From: Actinomycetes bacterium
Lineage (GTDB): Bacteria; Actinomycetota; Acidimicrobiia; Acidimicrobiales; Ilumatobacteraceae
NCBI GenBank assembly: GCA_029782355.1
Contig: JAKOUY010000031.1
Span: 62,001 to 126,000, forward strand
DNA length: 64,000 nucleotides
Reading direction: 5' to 3'
Under the pieces are notes generated by a model. The model was not told the DNA's origin. It saw nothing but the letters and a program-made list of their open reading frames with translations, and did no database searches. The translations under genes were made by a program, and so were the position numbers. This document shows, in pieces, positions 24,566 through 33,366 of the stretch (position 1 is the stretch's first letter; every line of letters starts with the position of its first letter).

Positions 24566-26518
24566 TCACCGGGTGGTCGCCGGCACCGACGACGCCGCCT
24601 GACGGGCCAGGTCGACCACCTCGTGCCACAGCTCCGGCCCGTCGAAGCCCAGCGCCCACAGGCACACGCCGCCCAGCCGGCTGGTGCGCGCCAGGTCGAT
24701 GCGCGCCCGGGCACCGGCGGCGGTCACGATGTGCACCTCGCGCGTCTGGTGGCAGGTCGGGGTGCCGTCGGGGAACCCGGCGGTGTAGGTGAAGCTGGCC
24801 TCGCCGACGTCCTCGTCGACCTCGGGGGTGGCGTTGCGCCGCTCGGCCAGGTCGGCCAGGCCGCGCTGGGTGATCGCCACCCGCCCGGTCGACGTGCCGT
24901 CGGGGCACGGCCCGGTGGTGGACGTCACCCAGCTGTAGCCGTACAGCGGGATTCCCAGGGCCAGCTTGGACGGCGCCCCGCTGACCCGCTTGGCGGCGCG
25001 CAGCGCGTCGGCCACCCACGGCATCGGGGCCACCGGGCCAGGCTTGTCGAACGACTTGTCGTAGGCCATGATCCGCACCTGGTCGGCGTGCTTGGCCAGC
25101 TCGCGGTAGTCGTACACCCAGTAGCCCGGATCGCTGTCGCCGCCGTTGCCCTCGATGGTGGGCACGGCGACGGTGAGCAGGCGACCCTCGGCGTGCAGCC
25201 GGGTGGCCAGCTCGGCGATGAACGCACTGAACAGTGGCCGGGTGGTCGCCCAGGTGCCGCGGCCGTCGCTGAAGGCGAAGCGCTCGTAGTCGATGTCCAG
25301 GCCGTCGACCCGGTTGGCCTCGGCGAAGTGCAGGAGGGCGCCGATGTGCGCGGCGCGCGCCGCCGGGTCGGCAAGGGTGGCGGCCATCGTGCCGGCCGCG
25401 GTCTGGTCGACGATCGATGGGATGACCCGCAGGTGTCGCTGGCGGGCCAGGTCGATGAACGCCGTGGTCTTGTCCGGGTTGGCGTGGGTGTTGATGACCA
25501 CCTGGTTGACGCCGGAGGCGTCGTTGACCTCGAACCAGAACGGCGACACCGAGGTGAGCATCCGCGAGTTGCCGCGCAGCGAGGCGGTGGCCTCGTCGAT
25601 CCGCCAGTACGGCACCCAGGCGGCAATGGGAATGTCCGGCGGCGGGGGGAGCTCCTCGCCGCCGAGCAGCCAACCGGCCGCGGCGGCGACCGCGGCCACC
25701 CCGACCCCGCCGACCAGCAGCTGGCGGCGGCTGATCGTCCGCCCGGCGATGCGCACCGTGCCGTCGAGGGCCGTGCCAGCGCCCGCCCGTCGGGTGCGGT
25801 CGGCGGTGCGCGGCTCGGGGTGGCGGGACCGCGGCGTGGTGAACAGCCCGTCGAGATCGGCCAGGTGGATGTCGGCCAGCGAGCGCCGCACGGTCAGACC
25901 CGGACGGCGTTCGATCGGCACGATGTTCGGCACGGCGATGGTCCGGCATCCGGCGCTCATGGCCGACGCCACGCCGGTGGGTGAGTCCTCGATGGCCACG
26001 CAGTGCTGCGGTTCGACCCACAGCATCTGCGCCGCGGTGCGGTACGGCTCGGGATCGGGCTTGCCGCGCTCGACCATGTCGCCGGACACGATGGTGGCGA
26101 ACGTCCCGGGTGGCAGCTGGTCGACGACGGCGGTGGCCAGCGCCCGCCACGACATGGTCACCAGCGCGCACGGCACCTGGTTGGTCCGCAGCTCCTCGAG
26201 CAGCCGGCGGGCGCCCGGTCGCCACGGCGTGGCGCGGCGGATGTCGTCGATGACCGCACCGAGCAGGTAACGGACGATGTCGTCGACGCCCATCCGCACA
26301 CCGCCTTCGCGCTGCAGCACCCGGGCCGACTCGCGCAGGTCGAAGCCGATCAGCCGGTGGGCCTGCTCGTCGGACCATCGCCCCGAGCCGTGCTCGGCGA
26401 CGAGACGATGCTCGGCGGCGATCCACGACGGCTCGGTGTCGACCAGGGTGCCGTCGAGGTCCCACAGCACGGCGGCGGGCAGCGGGGTCTGCCCGTCGGG
26501 TGCCGTGGCGGGGCTCAT
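24566..26518 (-). CDS. HAD-like phosphatase fused to a membrane-anchored GH18 glycosidase
   Basis: 650 aa in one unbroken frame. Residues 1-222 are a HAD hydrolase of the beta-phosphoglucomutase type (LWDLDGTLVDTEP with Asp20 and Asp22, GKPDPEPY, AIEDSPTGV). A basic linker leads to a membrane helix (about 262-285, RRQLLVGGVGVAAVAAAAG) and a GH18 domain resembling YaaH-type enzymes, with the catalytic DGLDIDYE (Glu412) and MAYDKSF. So the phosphatase should be cytosolic and the glycosidase outside. An in-frame GTG near 25762, just before the anchor, could also start a separate GH18 protein. It overlaps the upstream OYE gene by 4 bases (ATGA). Confidence 0.8.
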   Translation of the reverse strand: MSPATAPDGQTPLPAAVLWDLDGTLVDTEPSWIAAEHRLVAEHGSGRWSDEQAHRLIGFDLRESARVLQREGGVRMGVDDIVRYLLGAVIDDIRRATPWRPGARRLLEELRTNQVPCALVTMSWRALATAVVDQLPPGTFATIVSGDMVERGKPDPEPYRTAAQMLWVEPQHCVAIEDSPTGVASAMSAGCRTIAVPNIVPIERRPGLTVRRSLADIHLADLDGLFTTPRSRHPEPRTADRTRRAGAGTALDGTVRIAGRTISRRQLLVGGVGVAAVAAAAGWLLGGEELPPPPDIPIAAWVPYWRIDEATASLRGNSRMLTSVSPFWFEVNDASGVNQVVINTHANPDKTTAFIDLARQRHLRVIPSIVDQTAAGTMAATLADPAARAAHIGALLHFAEANRVDGLDIDYERFAFSDGRGTWATTRPLFSAFIAELATRLHAEGRLLTVAVPTIEGNGGDSDPGYWVYDYRELAKHADQVRIMAYDKSFDKPGPVAPMPWVADALRAAKRVSGAPSKLALGIPLYGYSWVTSTTGPCPDGTSTGRVAITQRGLADLAERRNATPEVDEDVGEASFTYTAGFPDGTPTCHQTREVHIVTAAGARARIDLARTSRLGGVCLWALGFDGPELWHEVVDLARQAASSVPATTR

Positions 26519-28419
26519 CGGTTGGCGCCGGCCACGGCCCGTCCGGCGCGGCGCCCGTCGAGGATGGCCTCGTGCACGGTGCGCGGCGCGACGCAGTCCC
26601 CGGCCTGGAGGTGGGCGTCGGGGCGGGCCGTGTCGGGCAGGCGGAACCCGCAGTCGACCACCGCCTCGGCGGTGATGATCCGCCGCCGTCCGGTGAACCG
26701 GTCCTCGACCTCGACTTCGCCGGGGCGCACGACGCGGGGGAGGCAGCGTCGCTCGACGGTGACACCGGCCTGCGCCAGGCGGACGTTGGCGGGGGCCAGG
26801 TCCCCGGTGCGCGACAGCTCGTTGCCGGCGATGTGGTCCTGGGTGATCAGCACCGCTCGTGAACCGAGCTCGGCGGCCAGCTCGACGGCGATCGGCCCGC
26901 CGATCGGATCGAGCACGGCCACCGGGCCGTGGTCCGGCAGTCGGGCCGAGCCGCGGCGGAGATCGGCCACGTCGATGACGTCGGTCGAGGTGACCGCATA
27001 GGTCGGCTCGCCGGGCACCGACCCGGTGCACTGCACCACCACCGCATCCCCGGGCGGCAGCGAACGCTCGTCGACCGCGCAGTGGATGGTGGCCCCGGCC
27101 GCCTCGGCCTCGGCGGCCAGCCAGCGCACCAGGGCCTGATGCGGTCCGGCGACGGCGGCCAACCCACCGGGCTGCGCGGCGCGCTCGTACACGGTCACCC
27201 GATGGCCGCGCCGGGCGGCAACGCGGGCGGCCTCCAGTCCGGCCGGCCCGGCGCCGAGCACGACGACCGTGCGGGCCTCGGTGTCGGCGGCCAGCCAGTC
27301 CGGATCCTCGGTCTCGTGCCCGGTACTGGGTTCGCCGACGCACGTGATGATCGGGTTGCGGGCATCGCGCACCTGGCAGGTCTGGTTGCAGCGGGTGCAC
27401 GGGCGAATCGACGCGGCCCGGCCGGCGCCGGCCTTGACCACGAGATCCGGGTCGGCCAGCAGCGCCCGGGTCATCTCCACGGCGTCGAGCCCGGCGCCAT
27501 CGCCGTGCGCACCGGTCAGCGCGGCCTCGGCCATGGCGACGTCGACGATCGACCCCTGGGCGATGACCGCGCAGCCCGGCGCGCTGGCATGTACGGCCAC
27601 GGCCACTCGCCGGGCCAGGTCGAGGTTGTAGCCCGCCGGTTGGTGGTGGTCGGCGCGGGTCTGCTCGACCGAGAAGATCGAGCCGCGCACGACCACCAGG
27701 TAGTCGAGCCCCAGCCCGGCCAGCGTGGCGGCCATCTCGGGGGCGCCGTCCGGGGTGATCCCGGCCCATGGGGCCAGCTCGTCGCAGCTCAACCGGAGGC
27801 CCACCAGTGGGGCGTGCGGGCGCACCGCGGCGATCACCCGGCGGGCCAGCAGCAGCCGGTCGGTGCCCCAGGCGTCGGACCGCTGGTTGGTCAGGCCGCT
27901 GGCGAACTGGCGGACCAGGCTGTGCTGGCCGGCGTTGATCTCGACCCCGTCACAGCCGGCCCCGGTGGCGATCTGGGCAGCGGTGGCGAACCCGGCCACG
28001 ACCGCCTCGATGTCGTCGTCCTCCATCCACTTGGGCACTTCCCGGGTGTTCACCTCGGGCACGTTCGACGGTGCCCACAGCGGCGCCTGACTGTAGGCCG
28101 ACGAGCCCTGCCCGCCGGCGTGGTCGAGCGAGGCCACGACGACGGTTCCGTGCCGGTGGCAGGCGGCGGCGACGGCGGCCCACCCGGCAGCGCAGCGCTC
28201 GGCCAGTGGAGCCCGCTCGTAGGGCCAGTCGCCGGGGTGCACGCTGGCGCCCTCGGTGACCACGATGCCGCATCCACCGGCAGCGCGGCGGGCGTAGAAC
28301 GCGGTGTGGCGCGGCGAGAAGCGGCGGTCGTCGTCGCCGAGATTGGTGACGATCGGGCCGAACATCACCCGGCTGGGGGCCGGGCGCGAACCGAGGACGA
28401 TGGGTTCGGTGAGCCGCAT
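26515..28419 (-). CDS. OYE/FadH-type iron-sulfur flavoprotein, mycofactocin-associated
   Basis: 634 aa. N-terminal FMN TIM barrel of the old-yellow-enzyme family (about 1-340; VTEGASVHPGDWPYE, GCDGVEINAGQHSLV, RLSCDELA), a [4Fe-4S] cluster motif (CTRCNQTC plus a later Cys in PIITC), and a C-terminal FAD/NAD(P) dinucleotide-binding part starting VVVLGAGPAGLEAARVAA. This is the layout of 2,4-dienoyl-CoA reductase and trimethylamine dehydrogenase; a subfamily is known to co-occur with mycofactocin, and its position downstream of mftABC fits that. It may accept or donate electrons to mycofactocin or reduce an enone substrate. Downstream of plsY by 18 bases. Confidence 0.85.
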   Translation of the reverse strand: MRLTEPIVLGSRPAPSRVMFGPIVTNLGDDDRRFSPRHTAFYARRAAGGCGIVVTEGASVHPGDWPYERAPLAERCAAGWAAVAAACHRHGTVVVASLDHAGGQGSSAYSQAPLWAPSNVPEVNTREVPKWMEDDDIEAVVAGFATAAQIATGAGCDGVEINAGQHSLVRQFASGLTNQRSDAWGTDRLLLARRVIAAVRPHAPLVGLRLSCDELAPWAGITPDGAPEMAATLAGLGLDYLVVVRGSIFSVEQTRADHHQPAGYNLDLARRVAVAVHASAPGCAVIAQGSIVDVAMAEAALTGAHGDGAGLDAVEMTRALLADPDLVVKAGAGRAASIRPCTRCNQTCQVRDARNPIITCVGEPSTGHETEDPDWLAADTEARTVVVLGAGPAGLEAARVAARRGHRVTVYERAAQPGGLAAVAGPHQALVRWLAAEAEAAGATIHCAVDERSLPPGDAVVVQCTGSVPGEPTYAVTSTDVIDVADLRRGSARLPDHGPVAVLDPIGGPIAVELAAELGSRAVLITQDHIAGNELSRTGDLAPANVRLAQAGVTVERRCLPRVVRPGEVEVEDRFTGRRRIITAEAVVDCGFRLPDTARPDAHLQAGDCVAPRTVHEAILDGRRAGRAVAGANR

Positions 28420-28437
28420 TGGCTGGACAGTCTCGCG

Positions 28438-29022
28438 CTAGTGACCGGTCGCTGACAGCTCGCGGCCGTCCACCAGCCGGCGGATGTTGCCGGCGTGGCG
28501 GACCAGGACCAGCGCCGACAGCCCGACGATGGCGGCGATCTCCCACCCCGGCGTGCCGCGCACCGCCATGTCGATGATCAGTGCGGCGATGATCGCGAAC
28601 GTCGCCACCGAGGCCGTGCCGGTGAGCTTGCGGATGACGATCCAGGCCGCCAGCAGGATCAGTCCGTGGATGGGGAACAGCGCCAGGATGGCGCCGCCGA
28701 GGGTGGCGGCCCCCTTGCCGCCGTGCCAGCCGCGGGTGGCGGGGAACATGTGCCCGAGGATCGCCGCCGTGACCAGCACGTAGGCGCCGGGTCGGCTGTG
28801 CAGTGCCAGTCCGGCGACGGCCGGGATGGCACCCTTCAGCGCGTCGAGCAGGAAGACCAGCGCGCCGTACTTGGCGCCGAGGACGCGGGCGACGTTCGAC
28901 GCGCCCGGGTTGCCCGACCCGACGGTGTGGATGTCGATGCCCTTGCTGCGGGCCACGATGACCGCGCTCGGGAAGGTCCCGAGCAGGTAGGCCACCGGGA
29001 TCAGCACCAGCGCGGCGATCAC
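28438..29022 (-). CDS. plsY: Glycerol-3-phosphate acyltransferase PlsY
   Basis: 194 aa, five or six membrane helices. Transfers acyl groups from acyl-phosphate to glycerol-3-phosphate, the first step of phospholipid synthesis. Family motifs: YLLGTFPSAVIVARSKGID (motif 1), GSGNPGASNVARVLG (motif 2) and GHMFPATRGWHGGKGAATLG (the glycine-rich third motif). It starts four bases inside mftC, so an essential lipid gene is coupled to the mycofactocin genes. Confidence 0.95.
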   Translation of the reverse strand: MIAALVLIPVAYLLGTFPSAVIVARSKGIDIHTVGSGNPGASNVARVLGAKYGALVFLLDALKGAIPAVAGLALHSRPGAYVLVTAAILGHMFPATRGWHGGKGAATLGGAILALFPIHGLILLAAWIVIRKLTGTASVATFAIIAALIIDMAVRGTPGWEIAAIVGLSALVLVRHAGNIRRLVDGRELSATGH

Positions 29023-30161
29023 CGCCGCATGTTACGGGTCAGCTGGACCGGTGACGTGGTGCCCCAGCTGCGGTCGACGCCCGGGCGGGGCGCACCGGCC
29101 GGATCGAGCCCGACCAGGGGGTGGTCGTCGCCGGAGGTGACGCACTCCGGGTCGGGTCCGTCGAGCGGCAGGCCGGTGAAGAACTTGGCGGCCATGCACC
29201 CGCCCTGGCAGGCGTCGAAGGCACCGCACGAGGCGCAGGCGCCGGCCGACTGCGGTTGGCGAAGCTCGAGGAACCGTGGCGAGTCACGCCACACGGCGGC
29301 GAACCCGCCAGGGTCGCGGACGTTGCCGGCGCGGAACTCCTCGTGGATCACGAACGGGCAGGCGTAGACGTCGCCGACCGGATCGATCAGGCAGACCACT
29401 CGCCCAGCGCCGCACAGGTTGAGCCCGGGGAGTGATTCACCGAGCGCGTTCAGGTGGAAGAACGAGTCGCCGGTGAGGACCCGCTCGCCATGCCCGAGCA
29501 GCCAGCGGTAGACCTGGCGCTGCTGCGCCTGGGTGGGGTGCAGCTCGTGCCAGGTGTCGGCGCCGCGGCCGCTGGGGCGCAGCCGGGTGAGGCGCAGCTG
29601 GGCGCCGTAGCCCTCGGCGAGGTCGAGGAACTCGTCGAGTTGGCCGGCGTTGTGCCGGGTGAGCACGACGCTGACCTTGAAGTTGCCGAAGCCGGCTGCC
29701 GCCAGGTGGTCCATGGCCTGGCGGGCCATGGCGAAGCTGCCCGCGCCGCGCACGGCATCGTTGGTCGGCGCGTCGGCACCGTCGATGGAGATCTGCACGT
29801 CGAGATAGTCGGTGGCGGCCAGGCGTCGAGCGACGGCGGCGTCGAGGCGTGACCCGTTGGTGCTGAACTTGACCCCGACGCCGCGCTCGACGGCGTAGTC
29901 GACCAGCTCGAAGAAGTCGCCGCGGATCGTGGGCTCGCCGCCACCGATGTTGACGTAGAACACCTGCAGGTCGTGGAGCTCGTCGATCACCTGACGGGCC
30001 TCGGCGGTGGTCAGCTCCCGCGGATCCCGCCGTCCGGAGGACGACAGGCAGTGCACGCACTGCAGGTTGCAGGCGTAGGTCAGCTCCCAGGTCAGGCAGA
30101 TGGGCGCGGCGAGGCCGCGCTTCATGTGCTCGGCGAGGGGAGTCCTAGCCGGTGCGCTCAC
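29019..30161 (-). CDS. mftC: Mycofactocin radical SAM maturase MftC
   Basis: 380 aa. Radical SAM enzyme that oxidatively decarboxylates the C-terminal Tyr of the MftA peptide and then forms a Val-Tyr crosslink. The SAM cluster motif is CNLQCVHC in YACNLQCVHCLSSSG, with IGGGEPTIRGDF after it. The SPASM region binds two more clusters (LCGAGRVVCLIDPVGDVYAC, then CASCGAFDACQGGC). GTG start at 30161 overlaps the end of mftB by 17 bases; it gives the family's usual length and start (MKRGLAAPICLTWELTYAC follows). Order mftA-mftB-mftC is canonical. Confidence 0.96.
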   Translation of the reverse strand: MSAPARTPLAEHMKRGLAAPICLTWELTYACNLQCVHCLSSSGRRDPRELTTAEARQVIDELHDLQVFYVNIGGGEPTIRGDFFELVDYAVERGVGVKFSTNGSRLDAAVARRLAATDYLDVQISIDGADAPTNDAVRGAGSFAMARQAMDHLAAAGFGNFKVSVVLTRHNAGQLDEFLDLAEGYGAQLRLTRLRPSGRGADTWHELHPTQAQQRQVYRWLLGHGERVLTGDSFFHLNALGESLPGLNLCGAGRVVCLIDPVGDVYACPFVIHEEFRAGNVRDPGGFAAVWRDSPRFLELRQPQSAGACASCGAFDACQGGCMAAKFFTGLPLDGPDPECVTSGDDHPLVGLDPAGAPRPGVDRSWGTTSPVQLTRNMRR

Positions 30162-30435
30162 GGACGATCCCCGAGCGGGCCAGCTGCTCGACGGCGGCCG
30201 CGAACGCCACTCGCTGGGCGCCGATGACGCCGCAGGCGTCCAGCGTCGCCGCCAGCGACGGATGGTCGGCCAGCGCCCTGGCCACGGCCACCAGGCCAGG
30301 ATGGCGGAGGAACACCAGACGCCGGGTGCCGTAGTGGTACGCCAGGGCACCGAACGGCTCGGGCCGCAGGGCGACCTGCGGATGCAGCTCCAGGGCGACG
30401 TCGTCGCGGGCGACGTCGGTGAGGGTGGCGTTCAG
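30145..30435 (-). CDS. mftB: Mycofactocin peptide chaperone MftB
   Basis: About 96 aa, a RiPP recognition element that carries MftA to MftC. The family core RPEPFGALAYHYGTRRLVF is present, followed by helices ending in IVRERTG. There is no ATG, GTG or TTG in frame between the mftA stop and this core; the first in-frame normal start lies inside the core. A CTG at 30435, two bases after the mftA TGA, is the best start and would work by termination-reinitiation. The 3' end overlaps mftC. Confidence 0.88.
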   Translation of the reverse strand: MNATLTDVARDDVALELHPQVALRPEPFGALAYHYGTRRLVFLRHPGLVAVARALADHPSLAATLDACGVIGAQRVAFAAAVEQLARSGIVRERTG

Positions 30436-30436
30436 G

Positions 30437-30547
30437 TCAGTAGACCCCGCACATCCCGTCGATGGAGATCTCCTCGACGAGCAGGTCCTCGGTGAGCAGC
30501 TCGTCGTCGACGGCCCGCTCGGCGGTCTCCTCGGTGGTGGTTTCCAT
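30437..30547 (-). CDS. mftA: Mycofactocin precursor peptide MftA
   Basis: 36 aa: an acidic leader starting METTTEETAERAVDDELL and the invariant core IDGMCGVY at the C-terminus. The last two residues, Val-Tyr, are the ones that become the redox cofactor premycofactocin after processing. The ATG lies at 30547, and the TGA is followed by mftB. Too small for ordinary gene callers. Identified from the core motif and from mftB and mftC downstream. Confidence 0.97.
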   Translation of the reverse strand: METTTEETAERAVDDELLTEDLLVEEISIDGMCGVY

Positions 30548-30637
30548 GGGCCGGAGCGTAGCGGCGGCCGACGGCGCGGCGGCGTGCCCGCGGCGCTACT
30601 GTCGCCCTGTCCGGTGCCGAGAAAGAGGGGTCGTCCC

Positions 30638-31756
30638 GTGAAGACCAAGGCCGCCATCCTGTGGGAGCGCAACACGCCGTGGAGCGTGGAGGAGATCGAG
30701 CTCGACCCGCCGCAGCGCGGCGAGGTCCTGGTGAAGTTGGCCGCCAGCGGCATGTGCCACAGCGACGAGCACCTGGTCACGGGTGACATGGCGGGGATCA
30801 CGCCCGAGCCCCCACTGATCGGCGGTCACGAGGGTGCCGGCGTGGTCGTGGAGGTCGGCGAGGGCGTCTACAGCCTGGCACCCGGGGACCATGTGGTGTT
30901 CGGCTTCGTCCCGGCCTGCGGGCGCTGCCCGAGCTGCGCCACGGGTCACAGCAACCTGTGCGACATGGCCGCCAACATGGCCGTCGGGACGCAGGTCGAC
31001 GGCACCTACCGGCATCATGCCCGTGGCAAGGACATCGCCCTCGGCGTGGGTGTCGGCACGTTCGCCCATCACACCGTCGTCCATGAGGCGTCGTGCGTGA
31101 AGATCGGCGCCGAGTACCCGATGGACAAGGCCTGCCTGCTGGGTTGCGGGGTTGTCACCGGGTGGGGCTCGTCGGTGTATGCCGCTGAGGTGCGCGCCGG
31201 CGACGCGGTGGCGGTGGTGGGCTGCGGTGGCATCGGCTCCAACGCCATCCAGGGTGCCCGGCTGGCCGGGGCCAAGGTGATCGCCGCCATCGACCCCGTG
31301 GAGTTCAAGCGGGAGAAGGCCATGGAGTTCGGCGCCACGCTGACGTACGCCTCGATCGGTGAGGCGCTGGCGGACCTGGAGCGCTCGACCTACAACCGCG
31401 GCTTCGACAAGGTGATCATGTGCATGGGCGTCGGCGACGGCACCACGTTGGGCGAGGCGTTCTGGTTGTCCGGCAAGCGATCGCGCACGGTCGTCACCAA
31501 CATCCACAGTCCGGCCGAGCAGAGCATCGCGGTCCCGGCGGTGTTCCTCACCGTGTTCGAGAAGCAGCTGGTCGGCTCGCTGTTCGGCAGTGCCAACTTC
31601 CGCAAGGACATCCCGCATCTGCTCGAGCTGTACTCCCAGGGTCACCTCGACCTCGACGGCCTGGTCACCCGGACCTACCCGCTGGAGGAGATCAACCAGG
31701 GCTACGCCGACATGAACGCCGGGAAGAACATCCGGGGCGTGCTGGTCTACGACTGA
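30638..31756 (+). CDS. NDMA-dependent (mycofactocin-type) zinc alcohol dehydrogenase
   Basis: 372 aa. Medium-chain zinc dehydrogenase: catalytic Zn ligands in GMCHSDEHL and GGHEGAG, structural Zn site CGRCPSCATGHSNLC, NAD-binding GCGGIGSNAIQGARLAGA. The sequence is of the nicotinoprotein subfamily that holds NAD(H) tightly and passes electrons to an external acceptor, mycofactocin in vivo and NDMA in the test tube. Divergent from mftA with 90 bases between, so regulation is probably shared; TACTGT at 30597-30602 is a possible -10. GTG start chosen for the AAAGAGGGG site upstream. Confidence 0.93.
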   Translation: MKTKAAILWERNTPWSVEEIELDPPQRGEVLVKLAASGMCHSDEHLVTGDMAGITPEPPLIGGHEGAGVVVEVGEGVYSLAPGDHVVFGFVPACGRCPSCATGHSNLCDMAANMAVGTQVDGTYRHHARGKDIALGVGVGTFAHHTVVHEASCVKIGAEYPMDKACLLGCGVVTGWGSSVYAAEVRAGDAVAVVGCGGIGSNAIQGARLAGAKVIAAIDPVEFKREKAMEFGATLTYASIGEALADLERSTYNRGFDKVIMCMGVGDGTTLGEAFWLSGKRSRTVVTNIHSPAEQSIAVPAVFLTVFEKQLVGSLFGSANFRKDIPHLLELYSQGHLDLDGLVTRTYPLEEINQGYADMNAGKNIRGVLVYD

Positions 31757-31808
31757 TCGGGCGGCGCTGAAGCTGCACCTCCCCACCCGCCCGCCGCGCC
31801 TCCACGAG

Positions 31809-32198
31809 GTGGCCGCGGTCGTCGCCCTGATGGCCGTGGTCACCTTGGCGTTCGGGTGGTGGGACCGCCACGACCCGCCGTCGCGCCGCGCCGTGTCGCC
31901 GTCGACGGTGGTCACTGCAGAGACCGAGAGCCGTCAACCGTTGGCGGTGTTCCACGTGTTCGTCGGCTGTGGCGGGTCACCGGCCGACGTGTGGCGCGAC
32001 GGCGCGCACACCGACATGCCGGTCACCGTGTTCGACCATCGCGACATCGCCTTGCAGGTCTTCGACACGCCGGGCTCGTGGGTGTCGGTGACCGTGCGGC
32101 TCGATCGGAGCGGCGAGCTGGTGGTGGTCAACGGTCCGGCGGCGTTCCAGCAGGGCTCGCTGTCGGTGGGCGCCGGGCAGACGCCGATCTGCCGCTGA
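31809..32198 (+). CDS. Small exported or membrane-anchored protein, unknown
   Basis: 129 aa from GTG. One hydrophobic N-terminal segment (AAVVALMAVVTLAFGWW), then a basic and Ser/Thr stretch and a compact beta-rich domain (VFHVFVGCGGSPADV, WVSVTVRLDRSGELVVVNGPA) with two cysteines, the second near the C-terminus. No family recognised. It lies between the two alcohol dehydrogenase genes on the same strand, so it may be an accessory of that operon. The start could be further upstream. Confidence 0.6.
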   Translation: MAAVVALMAVVTLAFGWWDRHDPPSRRAVSPSTVVTAETESRQPLAVFHVFVGCGGSPADVWRDGAHTDMPVTVFDHRDIALQVFDTPGSWVSVTVRLDRSGELVVVNGPAAFQQGSLSVGAGQTPICR

Positions 32199-32214
32199 TC
32201 GCTACGCTCGGCCG

Positions 32215-33366
32215 ATGCAGACACGCGCCGCGGTGCTCCACGGGGTCGGCCAGGACTGGTCGGTCGAGACGATCACGGTCGACCCACCGAAGGTCGGTGA
32301 GGTCCTCGTGCAGTGGAAGGTCGCCGGACTGTGCCACAGCGACGAGCACCTGGTCACCGGCGACCTGTCGATCCCCGACCAGATCGCTGCCCAGATGGGC
32401 ATCCCCCCGATGCTGCCGATGGTGGGCGGCCACGAGGGAGCCGGGGTGGTGGCCGAGGTCGGTCCCGGCGTCACCAGCGTGCAGCTCGGGGATCACGTGT
32501 CGGCCAGCTTCGTCCCGTCGTGCGGGCGGTGCCGGTACTGCTCGACCGGACGCCAGAACCTGTGCGACGCCGGTGCCGGCACGCTGACCGGCGGGATGAT
32601 CACCGACGGCACCCACCGCCACTTCCTGGGCACCGGCGACCCGGCCAAGCTGATGGCCAAGGTCGGCTCGTTCAGCGAGATCACCTGCGTCGCCGAGGCC
32701 TCGGTGATCAAGGTCGACGCCGACCTCCCGCTGGAGTGCGTCGCCCTGGTGAGCTGTGGCGTGGCCACCGGGTTCGGGTCGGCGACCACCCGGGCGGACA
32801 CTCGTCCCGGCGACACCGTCGTGGTGGTGGGCGTGGGCGGCATCGGCATCAACGCCGTGCAGGGCGCCCGCCTGGCCGGCGCCAAGCGGGTGATCGCCGT
32901 CGATCCCGTGGAGTTCAAGCGGGAGAAGGCGATGGAGCTGGGTGCCACGCACACCTTCGAGTCGATGGAGGCGGCCATGCCGGCCGTCACCGAGCTGACC
33001 ATGGGGCAGATGGCCGACAAGGTGATCATGACCCCGGGCGTGCTGCACGGCGAGTTGATGGCCCTCGGAACCCAGCTGGCCGGCAAGGGTGGCACCATCG
33101 TGGTCACCGCCCTGGCCCCGATGATGCAGACCCAGGCGGCGGTCAATCTGTTCGAGCTGGCGATGTGGAACAAGGAGATCAAGGGGACGATCTTCGGCTC
33201 GCTGAACCCGCGCCACGACATTCCTCGCCTGCTGTCGATGTATCGCGAGGGTGACCTCAAGCTCGACGAGCTGATCACCCGGCGGTACTCGCTGGACCAG
33301 ATCAACGACGGCTACCAGGCCATGCGCGACGGAACGAACCTGCGCGGCGTCGTCGTCCATGGCTGA
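32215..33366 (+). CDS. Second NDMA-type zinc alcohol dehydrogenase
   Basis: 383 aa, clearly homologous to the first dehydrogenase in this locus (shared GHEGAG, IDPVEFKREKAME/VDPVEFKREKAME) but diverged. Zn ligands in GLCHSDEHL and GGHEGAG; structural site CGRCRYCSTGRQNLC; cofactor site GVGGIGINAVQGARLAGA. Longer by an insert after the first Zn ligand (LSIPDQIAAQMGIPPM). The last 8 bases overlap the start of the MoxR gene, so enzyme and chaperone-like ATPase are co-translated. Confidence 0.92.
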   Translation: MQTRAAVLHGVGQDWSVETITVDPPKVGEVLVQWKVAGLCHSDEHLVTGDLSIPDQIAAQMGIPPMLPMVGGHEGAGVVAEVGPGVTSVQLGDHVSASFVPSCGRCRYCSTGRQNLCDAGAGTLTGGMITDGTHRHFLGTGDPAKLMAKVGSFSEITCVAEASVIKVDADLPLECVALVSCGVATGFGSATTRADTRPGDTVVVVGVGGIGINAVQGARLAGAKRVIAVDPVEFKREKAMELGATHTFESMEAAMPAVTELTMGQMADKVIMTPGVLHGELMALGTQLAGKGGTIVVTALAPMMQTQAAVNLFELAMWNKEIKGTIFGSLNPRHDIPRLLSMYREGDLKLDELITRRYSLDQINDGYQAMRDGTNLRGVVVHG

